Below, piece after piece: positions 46,408 to 55,754 of a DNA stretch of 64,000 bases. The notes beneath the pieces are model-generated. The model was not told the DNA's origin and ran no database searches. It saw only the letters and a list, made by a program, of their open reading frames with translations. Numbering within the stretch: position 1 is the first letter of the stretch; each line of letters opens with the position of its first letter. Source of the stretch: Burkholderiales bacterium (GTDB taxonomy: Bacteria; Pseudomonadota; Gammaproteobacteria; Burkholderiales; SG8-39); NCBI GenBank assembly GCA_020848075.1, contig JADLAV010000037.1, positions 26,072 through 90,071 of the forward strand, written 5' to 3'. Position numbers and translations under genes: made by a program.

Positions 46408-47476
46408 TCAGGGAACGAGGATCGCACGGCGCTTGATGGTGCGCGAGTGCACGGCCTCGAAGACGTGGTTGATCTCGGCGAGCGGCTGCGTCTCGACGAA
46501 CGGCTTGAGCGACACCTTGCCGTCGAGCACCAGGTCGAGCGCGGCCGGGTAGAGCTCGGGCGGGCAGCCCCAGTTGCCGATCGCGCGAGCATCGAATGCC
46601 ATCAAATTAGAGAGCCGGATCTCGACCTTGTCCATCGTGAAACCCACGACCGAGAGCGTGGCGCCGTGCACCAGGAGGCCGTACGCCGTCTGCTGGCCCG
46701 CGGCCGTTCCCGAGCACTCGAAGATAAACCATTCGGCCGCCGGCAGGCCCTGCTCTCTTGCGAGGCCGCTCACCGCCGACTTGAGCGCCCTGCCGTCCAG
46801 CTCGCGCGCGTTCATTCAACGTGAGGGCGGCGCCGGCGGCCTTGATCGCGGCGAGCTTGTCGGCGTCCACGTCGATCGCCACGACCGTGGCACCGAAGGC
46901 GCGTGCGACCTGCGCGCAGTAGCCGCCGACCCCGCCCACGCCGACCACGACCGCCAGGCTGCCGGGCGCGACCCCGGCGCGCACGACCGCCTGGTACGGG
47001 GTCGTGACCGCGTCGGCGACGACCGAGACCTCGGGAAGCGTCAGGCCGGCCTTCGCGAGGCGGGCCTCGTCAACCTTGCACAGCCCACGGCTCGGCACGA
47101 CGATATGGGACGCGAATCCGCCCTGGATATCGTTGCCCGGCATCTTCTGATTGCGGCAGATGTTGGGGCGTCCGCGCTTGCATGGCCCGCACTCGCCGCA
47201 CGGGATCACTGCCGGGACGATGACGGCCTGGGACACCCATTGCTCGGCGCCGGCGCCCGCGGCGGTGACCCGGCCGCTCACTTCATGGCCGAGCGCCAGG
47301 GGCAGCGCATGATTCACCCGGACGCCGTCGTAGAAATAGCCAAGGTCCGTGTGACAGACGCCGCACCCGGCCACCTCGATCACCACTTCCCCGGGTTGCG
47401 GCGACGGGTCGAATGCCTCGCGCACCATCGGTGCGTTGGGCGCTGTCATCAACCAACGATGTGCTGGCGCGGCCAC
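46408..47476 (-). pseudogene. had: 6-hydroxycyclohex-1-ene-1-carbonyl-CoA dehydrogenase, frameshifted by 4-bp tandem duplication
   Basis: N-part ([17 protein letters not shown]...[33 protein letters not shown]...ALTLN) and C-part ([15 protein letters not shown]...[72 protein letters not shown]) are in different frames; GTG start with GGAGG. Confidence 0.85.
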
Positions 47477-47585
47477 CAAGCCTCCTCTACGATCTCCCGC
47501 CCACTCCGGGCGGGATCGCCCGGTCCGCCGTGCCACTTGACTTCCGGGGCAGCCTTAATCTAGCATTACGGTACCAGAATACGAA

Positions 47586-47615
47586 AATCGAGTCAAGCAA
47601 GAATCGAGTCAAGCA
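47586..47615. repeat. Direct repeat AATCGAGTCAAGCA, two copies with 16-bp period, in the had/korA divergent region
   Basis: 47586-47599 and 47602-47615 identical 14-mers. Confidence 0.6.
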
Positions 47616-47691
47616 GGATCGCAAGGCAAACCAGGCGGGGAATCGACACCGGATCCCAGGCGGCGTCTTGCAGTCTGGGCAGGAGGATGTG

Positions 47692-49467
47692 ATGGCGAGC
47701 GGGGAAACACACGGCGCCGGCAGACCGGACGCGGGCGGACCCGGGCAAGGGGAGTTGCGCAACAGCGTCTCGGTCGCGATCGCCGGAAGCGGCGGCGCAG
47801 GGGTCATGACCGCCGGCAACATGCTGCTCGAGGCGGCGGCGCAGGCGGGCTACTACGCGCTGATGACGCGCTCGAGCGGCCCGCAGATCCGGGGCGGGGA
47901 GGCCGCGGCCATGATCCGGATCGCCACCCACCCGATCGACGGGACCGACGACCGTTACGATCTGCTGATCGCCCTCGATTGGATGAACATCAACCGCTTC
48001 GCCGCGGAGATTCCGCTCGGGCCGCAGAGCGTGCTCGCCGGCGACCCCGACCAGGGAGAGCCGCCCGAGGTATTCGTCAAGACCGGCGCGCGCTACACGC
48101 CGGTCCCGTTCAAGGCGGCGGCGAAGAAGATCCCGAACGGCTGGCCGAACATGATCGCGTTCGGCCTCGTCGGGGCGCTCGTCGGCCTCGCCGAGGACGC
48201 GCTCGTCAAGACCGTGCAGAAGTCGATGAAGAAGGGCGGCGACGCGCTCGCCGGCAGTCTCGCCGCGGTGCGCGCGGGAATCGAGGCGGCTGCCGGGATC
48301 TCCGGCGTTCCGCGCATCGGCTCGCCGCCGCCGCAGAGCCCGCGCTGGCTCGTCACCGGGAACCAGGCCGCGGGCTACGGTGCGATCCGCGGCGGCGTGC
48401 GCTTCGTGGCGGCCTATCCGATCACGCCCGCGACCGAGCTACTCGAATGGATGGCGCCCGCGCTCAAGAAGGTGGGCGGCGCGCTGGTGCAGGCCGAGGA
48501 CGAGCTCGCTTCGATCAACATGATCCTGGGGGCCTCGTACGGGGGCGTGCCGGCGCTCACCGCCACCTCGGGCCCCGGCCTCTCGCTCATGATCGAGTCG
48601 ATCGGCCTCGGCATCACGGCCGAGGTGCCGATCGTGATCGTCGACGTGATGCGCGTCGGACCCTCGACGGGGATCGCGACGAAGAGCGAGCAGAGCGACG
48701 TCAACATCGCGCTCTACGGCATGCACGGCGATGCCCCGCACGTGGTCGTCGCGCCGAACTCGGTCGCCGACTGCCTGATGACGACGCAGTGGGCCGTGCA
48801 TCTCGCCGAGACGCTGCAGGTGCCCGCGATCGTGCTCGCCGACCAGTTTTTCGGCCAGGCGCGCGCGGTGGTCGAGCGGCCGGCGGACGTTGCTTTCGCG
48901 GGGGAGCGCCGGACCGCGACGGCAGGCGACGAAGGCTACCAGCGCTACGCGCTCACCGAGTCGGGGGTGTCGCCGATGGCGATCCCGGGCACGCCCGGGA
49001 TCACGTACACGGCCGATGGGCTCGAGCACAACGAGCGCGGCACGCCCTCGTCGCAGGCGGCCGACCACATCGCGCAGCTCGAGAAGCGCGCGCGCAAGCT
49101 GGCGTTGCTCGACTGCGGCAGCCACTGGGCGGACGTCGAGGGCGAGGGCGACGTGGCGGTGATCACCTTCGGCTCGTGCACCGGACCCGTGCGCGAGGCC
49201 TTCGCGCGCGCGGCCGCCGATGGCGTGCGCGCTCGGCTCGTCTCCCTGCGGTTGCTCGCGCCGGCGCAGCCGGCACGGCTCGCCGCCGCGCTGGAAGGCG
49301 TCAGGCGGGTGCTGGTCGTCGAGCAGAATCACACTGGGCAGCTCTACCGCTTTCTGCGCGCAGAGTACGATCTGCCGGGTGAAGTCTCGAGCTTCCGCCG
49401 TCCAGGCCCGCTGCCGATGCGGCCGGACGAGATCCATCGGCAACTCATCGAATGGAGCCGCGCATGA
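47692..49467 (+). CDS. korA: 2-oxoglutarate:ferredoxin oxidoreductase, alpha/gamma fused subunit
   Basis: ATG 47692 after AGGAGG; VAIAGSGGAGVMTAGNMLLEAA..RSSGPQIRGGEAAAMIRI; YPITPATELLEWMAP; SGPGLSLMIESIGLGITAEVPIVIVDVMRVGPSTGI. Confidence 0.87.
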   Translation: MASGETHGAGRPDAGGPGQGELRNSVSVAIAGSGGAGVMTAGNMLLEAAAQAGYYALMTRSSGPQIRGGEAAAMIRIATHPIDGTDDRYDLLIALDWMNINRFAAEIPLGPQSVLAGDPDQGEPPEVFVKTGARYTPVPFKAAAKKIPNGWPNMIAFGLVGALVGLAEDALVKTVQKSMKKGGDALAGSLAAVRAGIEAAAGISGVPRIGSPPPQSPRWLVTGNQAAGYGAIRGGVRFVAAYPITPATELLEWMAPALKKVGGALVQAEDELASINMILGASYGGVPALTATSGPGLSLMIESIGLGITAEVPIVIVDVMRVGPSTGIATKSEQSDVNIALYGMHGDAPHVVVAPNSVADCLMTTQWAVHLAETLQVPAIVLADQFFGQARAVVERPADVAFAGERRTATAGDEGYQRYALTESGVSPMAIPGTPGITYTADGLEHNERGTPSSQAADHIAQLEKRARKLALLDCGSHWADVEGEGDVAVITFGSCTGPVREAFARAAADGVRARLVSLRLLAPAQPARLAAALEGVRRVLVVEQNHTGQLYRFLRAEYDLPGEVSSFRRPGPLPMRPDEIHRQLIEWSRA

Positions 49468-50303
49468 CGACCCCCGTGAAAGCGCAGGCGGCGGTCACGC
49501 CGCAAGCCTTCAAGTCCGACTACAAGCCGGTGTGGTGCCCCGGCTGCGGCGACTTCTCGGTGCTCTCGTCCATCACCAAGGCGTTCGCGCTGCTCGCCCT
49601 GCAGCCCGAGAACATCGCCATCGTCTCGGGCATCGGGTGCTCGTCCCGGATTCCCGCCTACACGACGTGCTACGGCTTCCACGGCGTGCATGGCCGTGCG
49701 CTCCCCGCGGCGACCGGGCTCAAGCTGGCGCGTCCGGAGCTGACGGTCGTTGCCGCCGGGGGCGACGGGGACGGTTACTCCATCGGGGGCAACCATTTTC
49801 TTCATGCGTGCCGGCGCAACGTCGACATGACCTACGTGGTCATGGACAATCACGTGTACGGCATGACCAAGGGACAGCCCTCGCCGACCACCGAGCCCGA
49901 CTGGGATTCGAAGCTCTCGCCCGGCGGCACCGGGATGCGCGCGTTCAACCCGCTGGTGATCGCGCTTGCGGCCGGCGCCAACTTCATCGCGCGCGGATTC
50001 GCCGGCGACCCGAACACGACGGCGACGCTGATCGCCGAGGCGATCAGCGCGCCGGGCTTCTCGTTCGTCGAGGTGCTGTCGCCGTGCGTGACCTTCCGGC
50101 CCGAGCAGCGCGAATGGAAGCAGATGGTCCGACCGGCGCCGGTGCAGTCGACCGACGACCCTGGGCGCGCGGCGCGCAGGCTGATGACCGACGATGGAAT
50201 GAACGTCGGTGTACTCTACAAAGGAAGCCGCGCGGCCTATCGCACCGCGATCGCCAAGGCGCAGCGGCGCCCAGCGGAACTGGAGGAGGAGTTCAAGATA
50301 TGA
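49464..50303 (+). CDS. korB: 2-oxoglutarate:ferredoxin oxidoreductase, beta (TPP) subunit
   Basis: KPVWCPGCGDFSVLSSITKAFALL, VSGIGCSSRIPAYTTCYGFHGVHGRALPAATGLKLARPEL, GGDGDGYSIGGNHFLHACRRN. Confidence 0.9.
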   Translation: MTTPVKAQAAVTPQAFKSDYKPVWCPGCGDFSVLSSITKAFALLALQPENIAIVSGIGCSSRIPAYTTCYGFHGVHGRALPAATGLKLARPELTVVAAGGDGDGYSIGGNHFLHACRRNVDMTYVVMDNHVYGMTKGQPSPTTEPDWDSKLSPGGTGMRAFNPLVIALAAGANFIARGFAGDPNTTATLIAEAISAPGFSFVEVLSPCVTFRPEQREWKQMVRPAPVQSTDDPGRAARRLMTDDGMNVGVLYKGSRAAYRTAIAKAQRRPAELEEEFKI

Positions 50304-50956
50304 GTCCCGCCCGAAAGCCGATCAGGCGCGGTGCAGCGGTTGCGAAGAAGCCGGCCAAGAAGGCCGGACGCAAGGCGCCGCCGGCGACGAGCGCCCGCCG
50401 GGCGCAGCTCAAGGTCGTGCCCGCCGCGGTCGCCGCGCATTCCGCGCCGCCCATCAAGGATGTCGAGGGCCTGATGGCGTATGCCTATGCCCTCGAGGCC
50501 GAGGCGTCGGAGCGTTACAACGAGTTCGCCGACGTGATGGAGACGCACAACAACCGCGAAGTAGCGGAGCTCTTCCGCAAGCTCGCGCGCATCGAGAACA
50601 TCCACGCCGAGCACATCCTCGAGGAGATGGGCTGGACGAGCCCGCCGCCCCCGCCGGCCGGCGGCTGGCGCTGGGAGAGCGTGGAGGGGCCGGAGACGGC
50701 CGATTTCACGGATCTGCACTACCTGATGCAGCCGTATCACGCCCTGCAGATCGCGCTTCACAACGAGAAGCGCGCCGAGGCCTTTTTCAGGGACCTCGTG
50801 CAGCGGGCGCCGAGCGGCAAGGTGCGCACCGCGGCGAAGGAGATGGCGGCCGAGGAGGCCGAGCACGTGCAGCTCGTCGAGGAATGGCTGAAGCGCACGC
50901 CCGAACCGGAGTCGGACTGGGCGCACGATCCGGATCCGCCGCGCTGGTCCGATTGA
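50300..50956 (+). CDS. Rubrerythrin/ferritin-like protein with Lys/Ala-rich N-terminal tail
   Basis: ATGA overlap with korB; KKPAKKAGRKAPPATSARRAQLK tail; YALEAEASERYNEFAD, ENIHAEHILEEMG, AAEEAEHVQLVEEWL. Confidence 0.75.
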   Translation: MSPARKPIRRGAAVAKKPAKKAGRKAPPATSARRAQLKVVPAAVAAHSAPPIKDVEGLMAYAYALEAEASERYNEFADVMETHNNREVAELFRKLARIENIHAEHILEEMGWTSPPPPPAGGWRWESVEGPETADFTDLHYLMQPYHALQIALHNEKRAEAFFRDLVQRAPSGKVRTAAKEMAAEEAEHVQLVEEWLKRTPEPESDWAHDPDPPRWSD

Positions 50957-51036
50957 GGCGTGACGCACGCAGCCGCCAGGTGCAGGGCCGCGACGCCATC
51001 GCAATTTCGCATCCGCCGCAATTTCGAGGCACGAAA

Positions 51037-51891
51037 ATGGGCGTATCGGAGCGCGTGATCCCGGGCGGCATCCTGGGCGACATCGCGGCCCAGGTGCGCG
51101 CTGCGCTCGGGCCGCGGCTCGATGAGCTCGCGGTCGAGCGCGCGGTGCTGGGACTCTTCTTCACCGGCGTGAAGCTCTCCGACGGGTCGGGCGGAATCTG
51201 CGCGACGCTCACCCAGGACATGCCGGAAGCGGTGTGCTGTCCGAGCTCGTCCGCGCAGATCAACACGCCCGGCAAGCTGCGCGGACGCAAGGCCGTCACC
51301 TTTCTCGACGACCTGGTAGCGCGATCGCCGCTGAAGCGCATTCTCGCGGTGGCCGTGCTGTCGGCGCTCTGCGCGACGGCGCGCAAGATCGGGCCGCCGG
51401 CCGGGTACACGATCCGTCGGGGCGTCGATGCGCTGGACGCGGTCGAGGTGCCGCCGGACGCGCACGTGGTGATCGTCGGGGCGTTCGTGCCGGTGATCAA
51501 GGCGATGAAGGCACGCGGCCGGTCGTTCTGCATCCTGGAGAAGGATCCGGCAACGCTGAAGGCCGACGAGCTGCCGTTCTACGCGCCGGCGGAAGCCGCG
51601 CCCGTCGAGGTGCCGAAAGCCGATGTGCTCTTCATCACGGGCACCACGCTCATCAACGACACCCTCGAAGGGATCCTGGCGTCGGCGAAGGCCGGCGCGC
51701 GCGTCGTCGTCGTCGGCCCGACCGCGAGTCTCGCGCCGGAGGCGCTCTTCCGCCGCAGCGTGTCGATCGTCGGCGGCGTGGACATCACCGATCCCGATCT
51801 CCTGCTCGATCTCCTGGCCGAGGGCGGCTCGGGCTATCACTTCTTCGGGCGCGCGGCCGATCGCATCGTCATGGCGCCGGCCGCGGCCTGA
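51037..51891 (+). CDS. DUF364 / DUF4213-type (putative heavy-metal chelation) domain protein
   Basis: GLFFTGVKLSDGSGGICATL, VVIVGAFVPVIKAMKARGRSFCILEKDP, ADVLFITGTTLINDTLEGIL. Confidence 0.75.
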   Translation: MGVSERVIPGGILGDIAAQVRAALGPRLDELAVERAVLGLFFTGVKLSDGSGGICATLTQDMPEAVCCPSSSAQINTPGKLRGRKAVTFLDDLVARSPLKRILAVAVLSALCATARKIGPPAGYTIRRGVDALDAVEVPPDAHVVIVGAFVPVIKAMKARGRSFCILEKDPATLKADELPFYAPAEAAPVEVPKADVLFITGTTLINDTLEGILASAKAGARVVVVGPTASLAPEALFRRSVSIVGGVDITDPDLLLDLLAEGGSGYHFFGRAADRIVMAPAAA

Positions 51892-51925
51892 GCGCCAGCG
51901 GAAAACGGGGCCAACTGCTTGGGGC

Positions 51926-52900
51926 TCAGGCGCCCGGCGGGCGCAGCAACCCGAAGTGTCTAAGCAGCGCCACGAACGCGCCGAGCCGCTCGCGCCGGTA
52001 GGCGTCGATGTCCATGCCCGAGAAGTCGTAGAAGCCCTTGCCGGCACGCAGTCCGATGCGCCCCGCGTGCATGTTGTCCTCGACGATGCGTGGCGCGGCG
52101 AACCGCTCGTCGTGCAGCGCCTCGCGCAGGTAGCGACTGGCGTAGTAGAGGATGTCGCCACCGCCCCAGTCGATGAACTCGACCAGGCCGAGGACGGCGT
52201 AGCGCAGCCCGAAGCCGTACTTGACCGCACGGTCGACGTCGGCGGCGCTCGCGACGCCCTCCTCGACCAGGCGCGCCGCCTCGTTCATCGCGAGCGCCTG
52301 GATGCGCGGCACGATGTAGCCGGGGCTCGCCTTGCACACCACCGGCACCTTGCCGATGCGCTCGAGGAGTTGCCGCAGCCGGTCGACGACGGCCGGGTCG
52401 GTGCGCGCTCCGGGGCTCACCTCGACGAGCGGAACCAGATACGCGGGATTGAGCCAGTGCGCGTTGAGGAAGCGTCCGGGCGGGTCCACCATCGCCTGCA
52501 GCTCGTCTGAGAGTATCGTCGAGGTCGTCGAGGCGACGATCGCATCGGCGCGCGCCGCGCGCGAGATCGCCGCGAGCGCTTCGCGCTTCGCCGCGCGCGT
52601 TTCCGGCACGCCCTCGAAGATGACGTCGGCGTCCCCGAGCGCCGCCGGGCCGGCGTGGTACGAGATGCGCGCCGCGATCGGATCGATCGATTCGCGCGCC
52701 ATGACGCCGAGCTCGGCGAGGGTCGCGAGCGCGGCGCGGATCTCGCATGCCGCGTCCCGCGCCGTCTCCGCGGCGTCCGCCGCGCCGCGCGGCTTCAGGT
52801 CGACGAGGCGGACGTCGTGACCGGCGTAGGCGAACACGATCGCGATGCCCCGGCCCATGCGGCCGGCGCCGGCGGCGGCGATGATCTCGCGCCCGGTCAT
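51926..52900 (-). CDS. 3-hydroxyacyl-CoA dehydrogenase family protein
   Basis: AGAGRMGRGIAIVFAYAGHDVRLVDLKPRG, FLNAHWLNPAYLVPLVEVSPG, SPGYIVPRIQALAMNEAARLVEEG. Confidence 0.88.
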   Translation of the reverse strand: MTGREIIAAAGAGRMGRGIAIVFAYAGHDVRLVDLKPRGAADAAETARDAACEIRAALATLAELGVMARESIDPIAARISYHAGPAALGDADVIFEGVPETRAAKREALAAISRAARADAIVASTTSTILSDELQAMVDPPGRFLNAHWLNPAYLVPLVEVSPGARTDPAVVDRLRQLLERIGKVPVVCKASPGYIVPRIQALAMNEAARLVEEGVASAADVDRAVKYGFGLRYAVLGLVEFIDWGGGDILYYASRYLREALHDERFAAPRIVEDNMHAGRIGLRAGKGFYDFSGMDIDAYRRERLGAFVALLRHFGLLRPPGA

Positions 52901-53985
52901 TGGAGGCCGTCTGCGAGGAGCCGGCGCATGGCGGCGCGGTCGAGTCGGGCGAGGCGAAGCCCCTCGAGCGTCCGGCCGTCGGCGCGGAAGTCCTCGCCGC
53001 AGATGGCGGAGCCGATCGTGAGCAGCGCACGCGCGACCGGCGCCGCGGCGCCCGCCCACTCGGCGACCGAGACGAGGAAGGCGAGCCCGCACGCGACATC
53101 CTCCCGCATGTACCGGTGCTCGGTGAGCACGAGGCGCTCGCGCCAGTCCCCGGACTGCACGAGGCGCTCGTGCGCGAGATTGCCGTACATCCACTCGTCG
53201 CCGGCCGCGTCGTAGTGGTCGCGCAAGGGGAAATGCGGCGCGCCGTAGCCGAGCGCCGCGCGCACCGCGATGCGCTCGGCGTCGAGCGCGTCGGTCACGC
53301 GGCGGATCGCGGGCGTGGTGCCCTCGTCGTGGATGTCCCAGTGGTCGAAGTGCTCGATCGGCCCGGCGTTCATCGTGATGAGCGGCGGATGGATGATGGG
53401 CCCCGCGTTCAGGAGCGCGGCCGAGAGCGCGTCGCCCGCATTCTCGACGCTCGGGTAGGCCTGGCGGATCACGGTGAGCGCACGTTCCTTCTCGGCGAGC
53501 GGAAACACTCCGGTCGGCAGGCGGGTGGCACGCGTCGTGACCGCGATCGTCCCCTCGCCGTGCCTGCGCGTGAGATAGGGCAAGGTGCCGGCTTCGGCAA
53601 ACGCGACGCGCGCACGGCTCCCGCGGTCGCGAACCACGCGCGCCATCACGTAGCTGCCGAACGTTCCGGGCGGCAGGAACACCACCTGCCCGTCCGCGAC
53701 ATGCTCGGCCATGCGCGCGGCGATCGCCTCGTGCGCGAAGGCCGGCGCCGGACACACCACGAGGTCGGCGCCGCGGACGGCCGCCCCGATGTCGCCGGTG
53801 ACGACCGCGATCTCGACCGGTCGCTCGCCGCGATGGTCCTTCAGGGTGAGCCGGTTTCCGGTGCGATTGAGCGCGGCGACGCCGCCGGTGTCACGACGCC
53901 AGAAGCGCACGCGATGTCCGGCCTCGGTGAGATCGGCGGCGGCCGCGTGCGCGCCGTTGCCGCCCCCGAGCACCGCGATATCCAT
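52897..53985 (-). CDS. NAD/NADP octopine/nopaline (opine) dehydrogenase family protein
   Basis: MDIAVLGGGNGAHAAAADLTEAGHRVRFWRRD; NAGPIIHPPLITMNAGPIEHFDHWDIHDEGTTPAIRRVTDALDAERIAV. Confidence 0.85.
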   Translation of the reverse strand: MDIAVLGGGNGAHAAAADLTEAGHRVRFWRRDTGGVAALNRTGNRLTLKDHRGERPVEIAVVTGDIGAAVRGADLVVCPAPAFAHEAIAARMAEHVADGQVVFLPPGTFGSYVMARVVRDRGSRARVAFAEAGTLPYLTRRHGEGTIAVTTRATRLPTGVFPLAEKERALTVIRQAYPSVENAGDALSAALLNAGPIIHPPLITMNAGPIEHFDHWDIHDEGTTPAIRRVTDALDAERIAVRAALGYGAPHFPLRDHYDAAGDEWMYGNLAHERLVQSGDWRERLVLTEHRYMREDVACGLAFLVSVAEWAGAAAPVARALLTIGSAICGEDFRADGRTLEGLRLARLDRAAMRRLLADGLQ

Positions 53986-54099
53986 GGTATGCGCGCCGAG
54001 ATCGTGGATCCGGCGCAGTCTACACTACGGCCACCGCCTGTCCTCGCACGCGTGCGCGCACGCCCCGCGCCGAGGTTCCGCTTGCTGCTAGACTGAATC

Positions 54100-54714
54100 A
54101 TGTTCTCGCTGTTCCTCGTCTTCGACGAGCGCCTGCCGATCGACGACGCGCTCCTCGCATCGACGGGAATGCGCAAGGCGCACGTGTACACGCCGGTGCG
54201 CGCCTCCGATCCGCTCCTCGACGAAGCCGCGCCCCCGCCGCTCGTGCTGCAGGTCTATTTCGACGAGCTGACGGGACTGGAAGCGGCGTGCCGCGGACCG
54301 TTCGCGCGGCTCGGGGGCAGCGTCATCGCGCAGGCGATGGCGGTGCGCCGCTATCCCGTTCCGGTGCCGGCGGATCCCAAGTGCACCTATCTCGTCGCCT
54401 ACGACGGGCCGGCCGAGGACGAGCGCGCCTGGCTCGCGCACTACCTCGCGCATCATCCGCCGCTGATGGCGCGGCTGCCCGGCATCCGCGAGCTCGAGAT
54501 CTACATCCGGGTCGACTGGGTTGCGCCGGCAGCGTGGCGGCGCGCGACCTGCATGCAGCGGAACAAGGTCGCGTTCGACAGTGCGGGCGCGCTGGCCGCT
54601 GCCCTCAGCTCCCCGATCCGCCTGGAGATGCGCGCCGATTTCCGGAGCCTGCCGCCATTTTCCGGGGCGGTCACGCACTACCCGATGGCGACGCGCGTCG
54701 TGCGACCGGCCTGA
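54100..54714 (+). CDS. EthD-like / dimeric alpha-beta barrel hypothetical protein
   Basis: 204 aa; TYLVAYDGPAEDERAWLAHYLAHHPPLMARLPGIRELEIYIRV. Confidence 0.55.
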   Translation: MFSLFLVFDERLPIDDALLASTGMRKAHVYTPVRASDPLLDEAAPPPLVLQVYFDELTGLEAACRGPFARLGGSVIAQAMAVRRYPVPVPADPKCTYLVAYDGPAEDERAWLAHYLAHHPPLMARLPGIRELEIYIRVDWVAPAAWRRATCMQRNKVAFDSAGALAAALSSPIRLEMRADFRSLPPFSGAVTHYPMATRVVRPA

Positions 54715-54755
54715 CGGCCGGCCGGCGCCTGCCGGCCGCACGGGCCGCGTCTTCG

Positions 54756-55739
54756 TCAGGTGCGCGCGCCCAGCGCTTCCGGATTCACGACGTTGATCGG
54801 CGCGCCGGCCGCGTAGGCGAGGATCTGCTCGAAGATCTTGCCGAACATGATCTCGAGCTGGCCCCGCTCGACGTAGCCGAGGTGCGGCGTGCAGACCACG
54901 TTGTCCAGCGCGAGCAGGGGATGGCGCGCGCCGAGCACCGGCTCCTCCTCGTAGACATCGACTGCCGCCATGCCCGGCCGGCCGGCCGCCAGCGCAGCCT
55001 CGAGAGCGCCTGGCGCGATCAGCCCGGCGCGGCTCGTATTGACGATGAGCGCGGACGGCTTCATCCGCGCAAGGTCGGCGGCGGTGACCAATCCGCGCGT
55101 CGCCTCGACCAGCCGCAGGTGCAGCGTCACCACATCCGACCGCGCGAAGAGCTCGGCCTTGCTGTCGGCGATCGCGTAGCTGTCCGCGCGCGCCCTCGCG
55201 ATCGTCGTCTCGCGCCCCCAGACCAGCACGTCCATGCCGAACGCCCTGCCGTATCCGGCCACGACGGCGCCGATCCCCCCGTAGCCGAAGACGCCGAGCG
55301 TCTTGCCGCGCAGGCCGATTCCGACCGTCGCCCCTTGCCATCGGCCGGCCTTGAGCGCGGCCGTCTCCTGCGGAATGCGTCGCATCGCGGCGATGATGAG
55401 GCCCCACGCGAGTTCGGCGGTCGCGTACGAGGGCTGGGCCGGGGCCATGCAGGATGATAGGAGAACGCCGCGCCGCGTGCACGCTGCCACGTCGATGTGC
55501 GGATAGGCGCTCATCTGGCTGATCAGGCGCAGCCGGTCGAGCCGCTCGAGCAGCAGGGCGCCGATCGGCGTCCGCTCGCGGATGAGCGCGAGCGCCTCGG
55601 CGTCCCGCAGCCGCTCGGCGAGGATCTCGACGTCCTCGGTGTGGTCGCGCCAGATCGTCACGTCGTGCCCGGCGACCGTGCCGAAGCAGGCGAGGGTGCG
55701 CACCGTGTCCTGGTAGTCGTCGAGAATCGCGATGTTCAT
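54756..55739 (-). CDS. D-2-hydroxyacid dehydrogenase family protein
   Basis: [73 protein letters not shown] pattern. Confidence 0.88.
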   Translation of the reverse strand: MNIAILDDYQDTVRTLACFGTVAGHDVTIWRDHTEDVEILAERLRDAEALALIRERTPIGALLLERLDRLRLISQMSAYPHIDVAACTRRGVLLSSCMAPAQPSYATAELAWGLIIAAMRRIPQETAALKAGRWQGATVGIGLRGKTLGVFGYGGIGAVVAGYGRAFGMDVLVWGRETTIARARADSYAIADSKAELFARSDVVTLHLRLVEATRGLVTAADLARMKPSALIVNTSRAGLIAPGALEAALAAGRPGMAAVDVYEEEPVLGARHPLLALDNVVCTPHLGYVERGQLEIMFGKIFEQILAYAAGAPINVVNPEALGART

Positions 55740-55754
55740 CGGGCGTCCCGTAGC

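Noticed and set aside
47692-50303. Phenylglyoxylate:acceptor oxidoreductase (PadEFGHI) instead of KorAB
   Set aside because: Only two subunits with fused alpha/gamma architecture; the five-subunit Pad arrangement is absent
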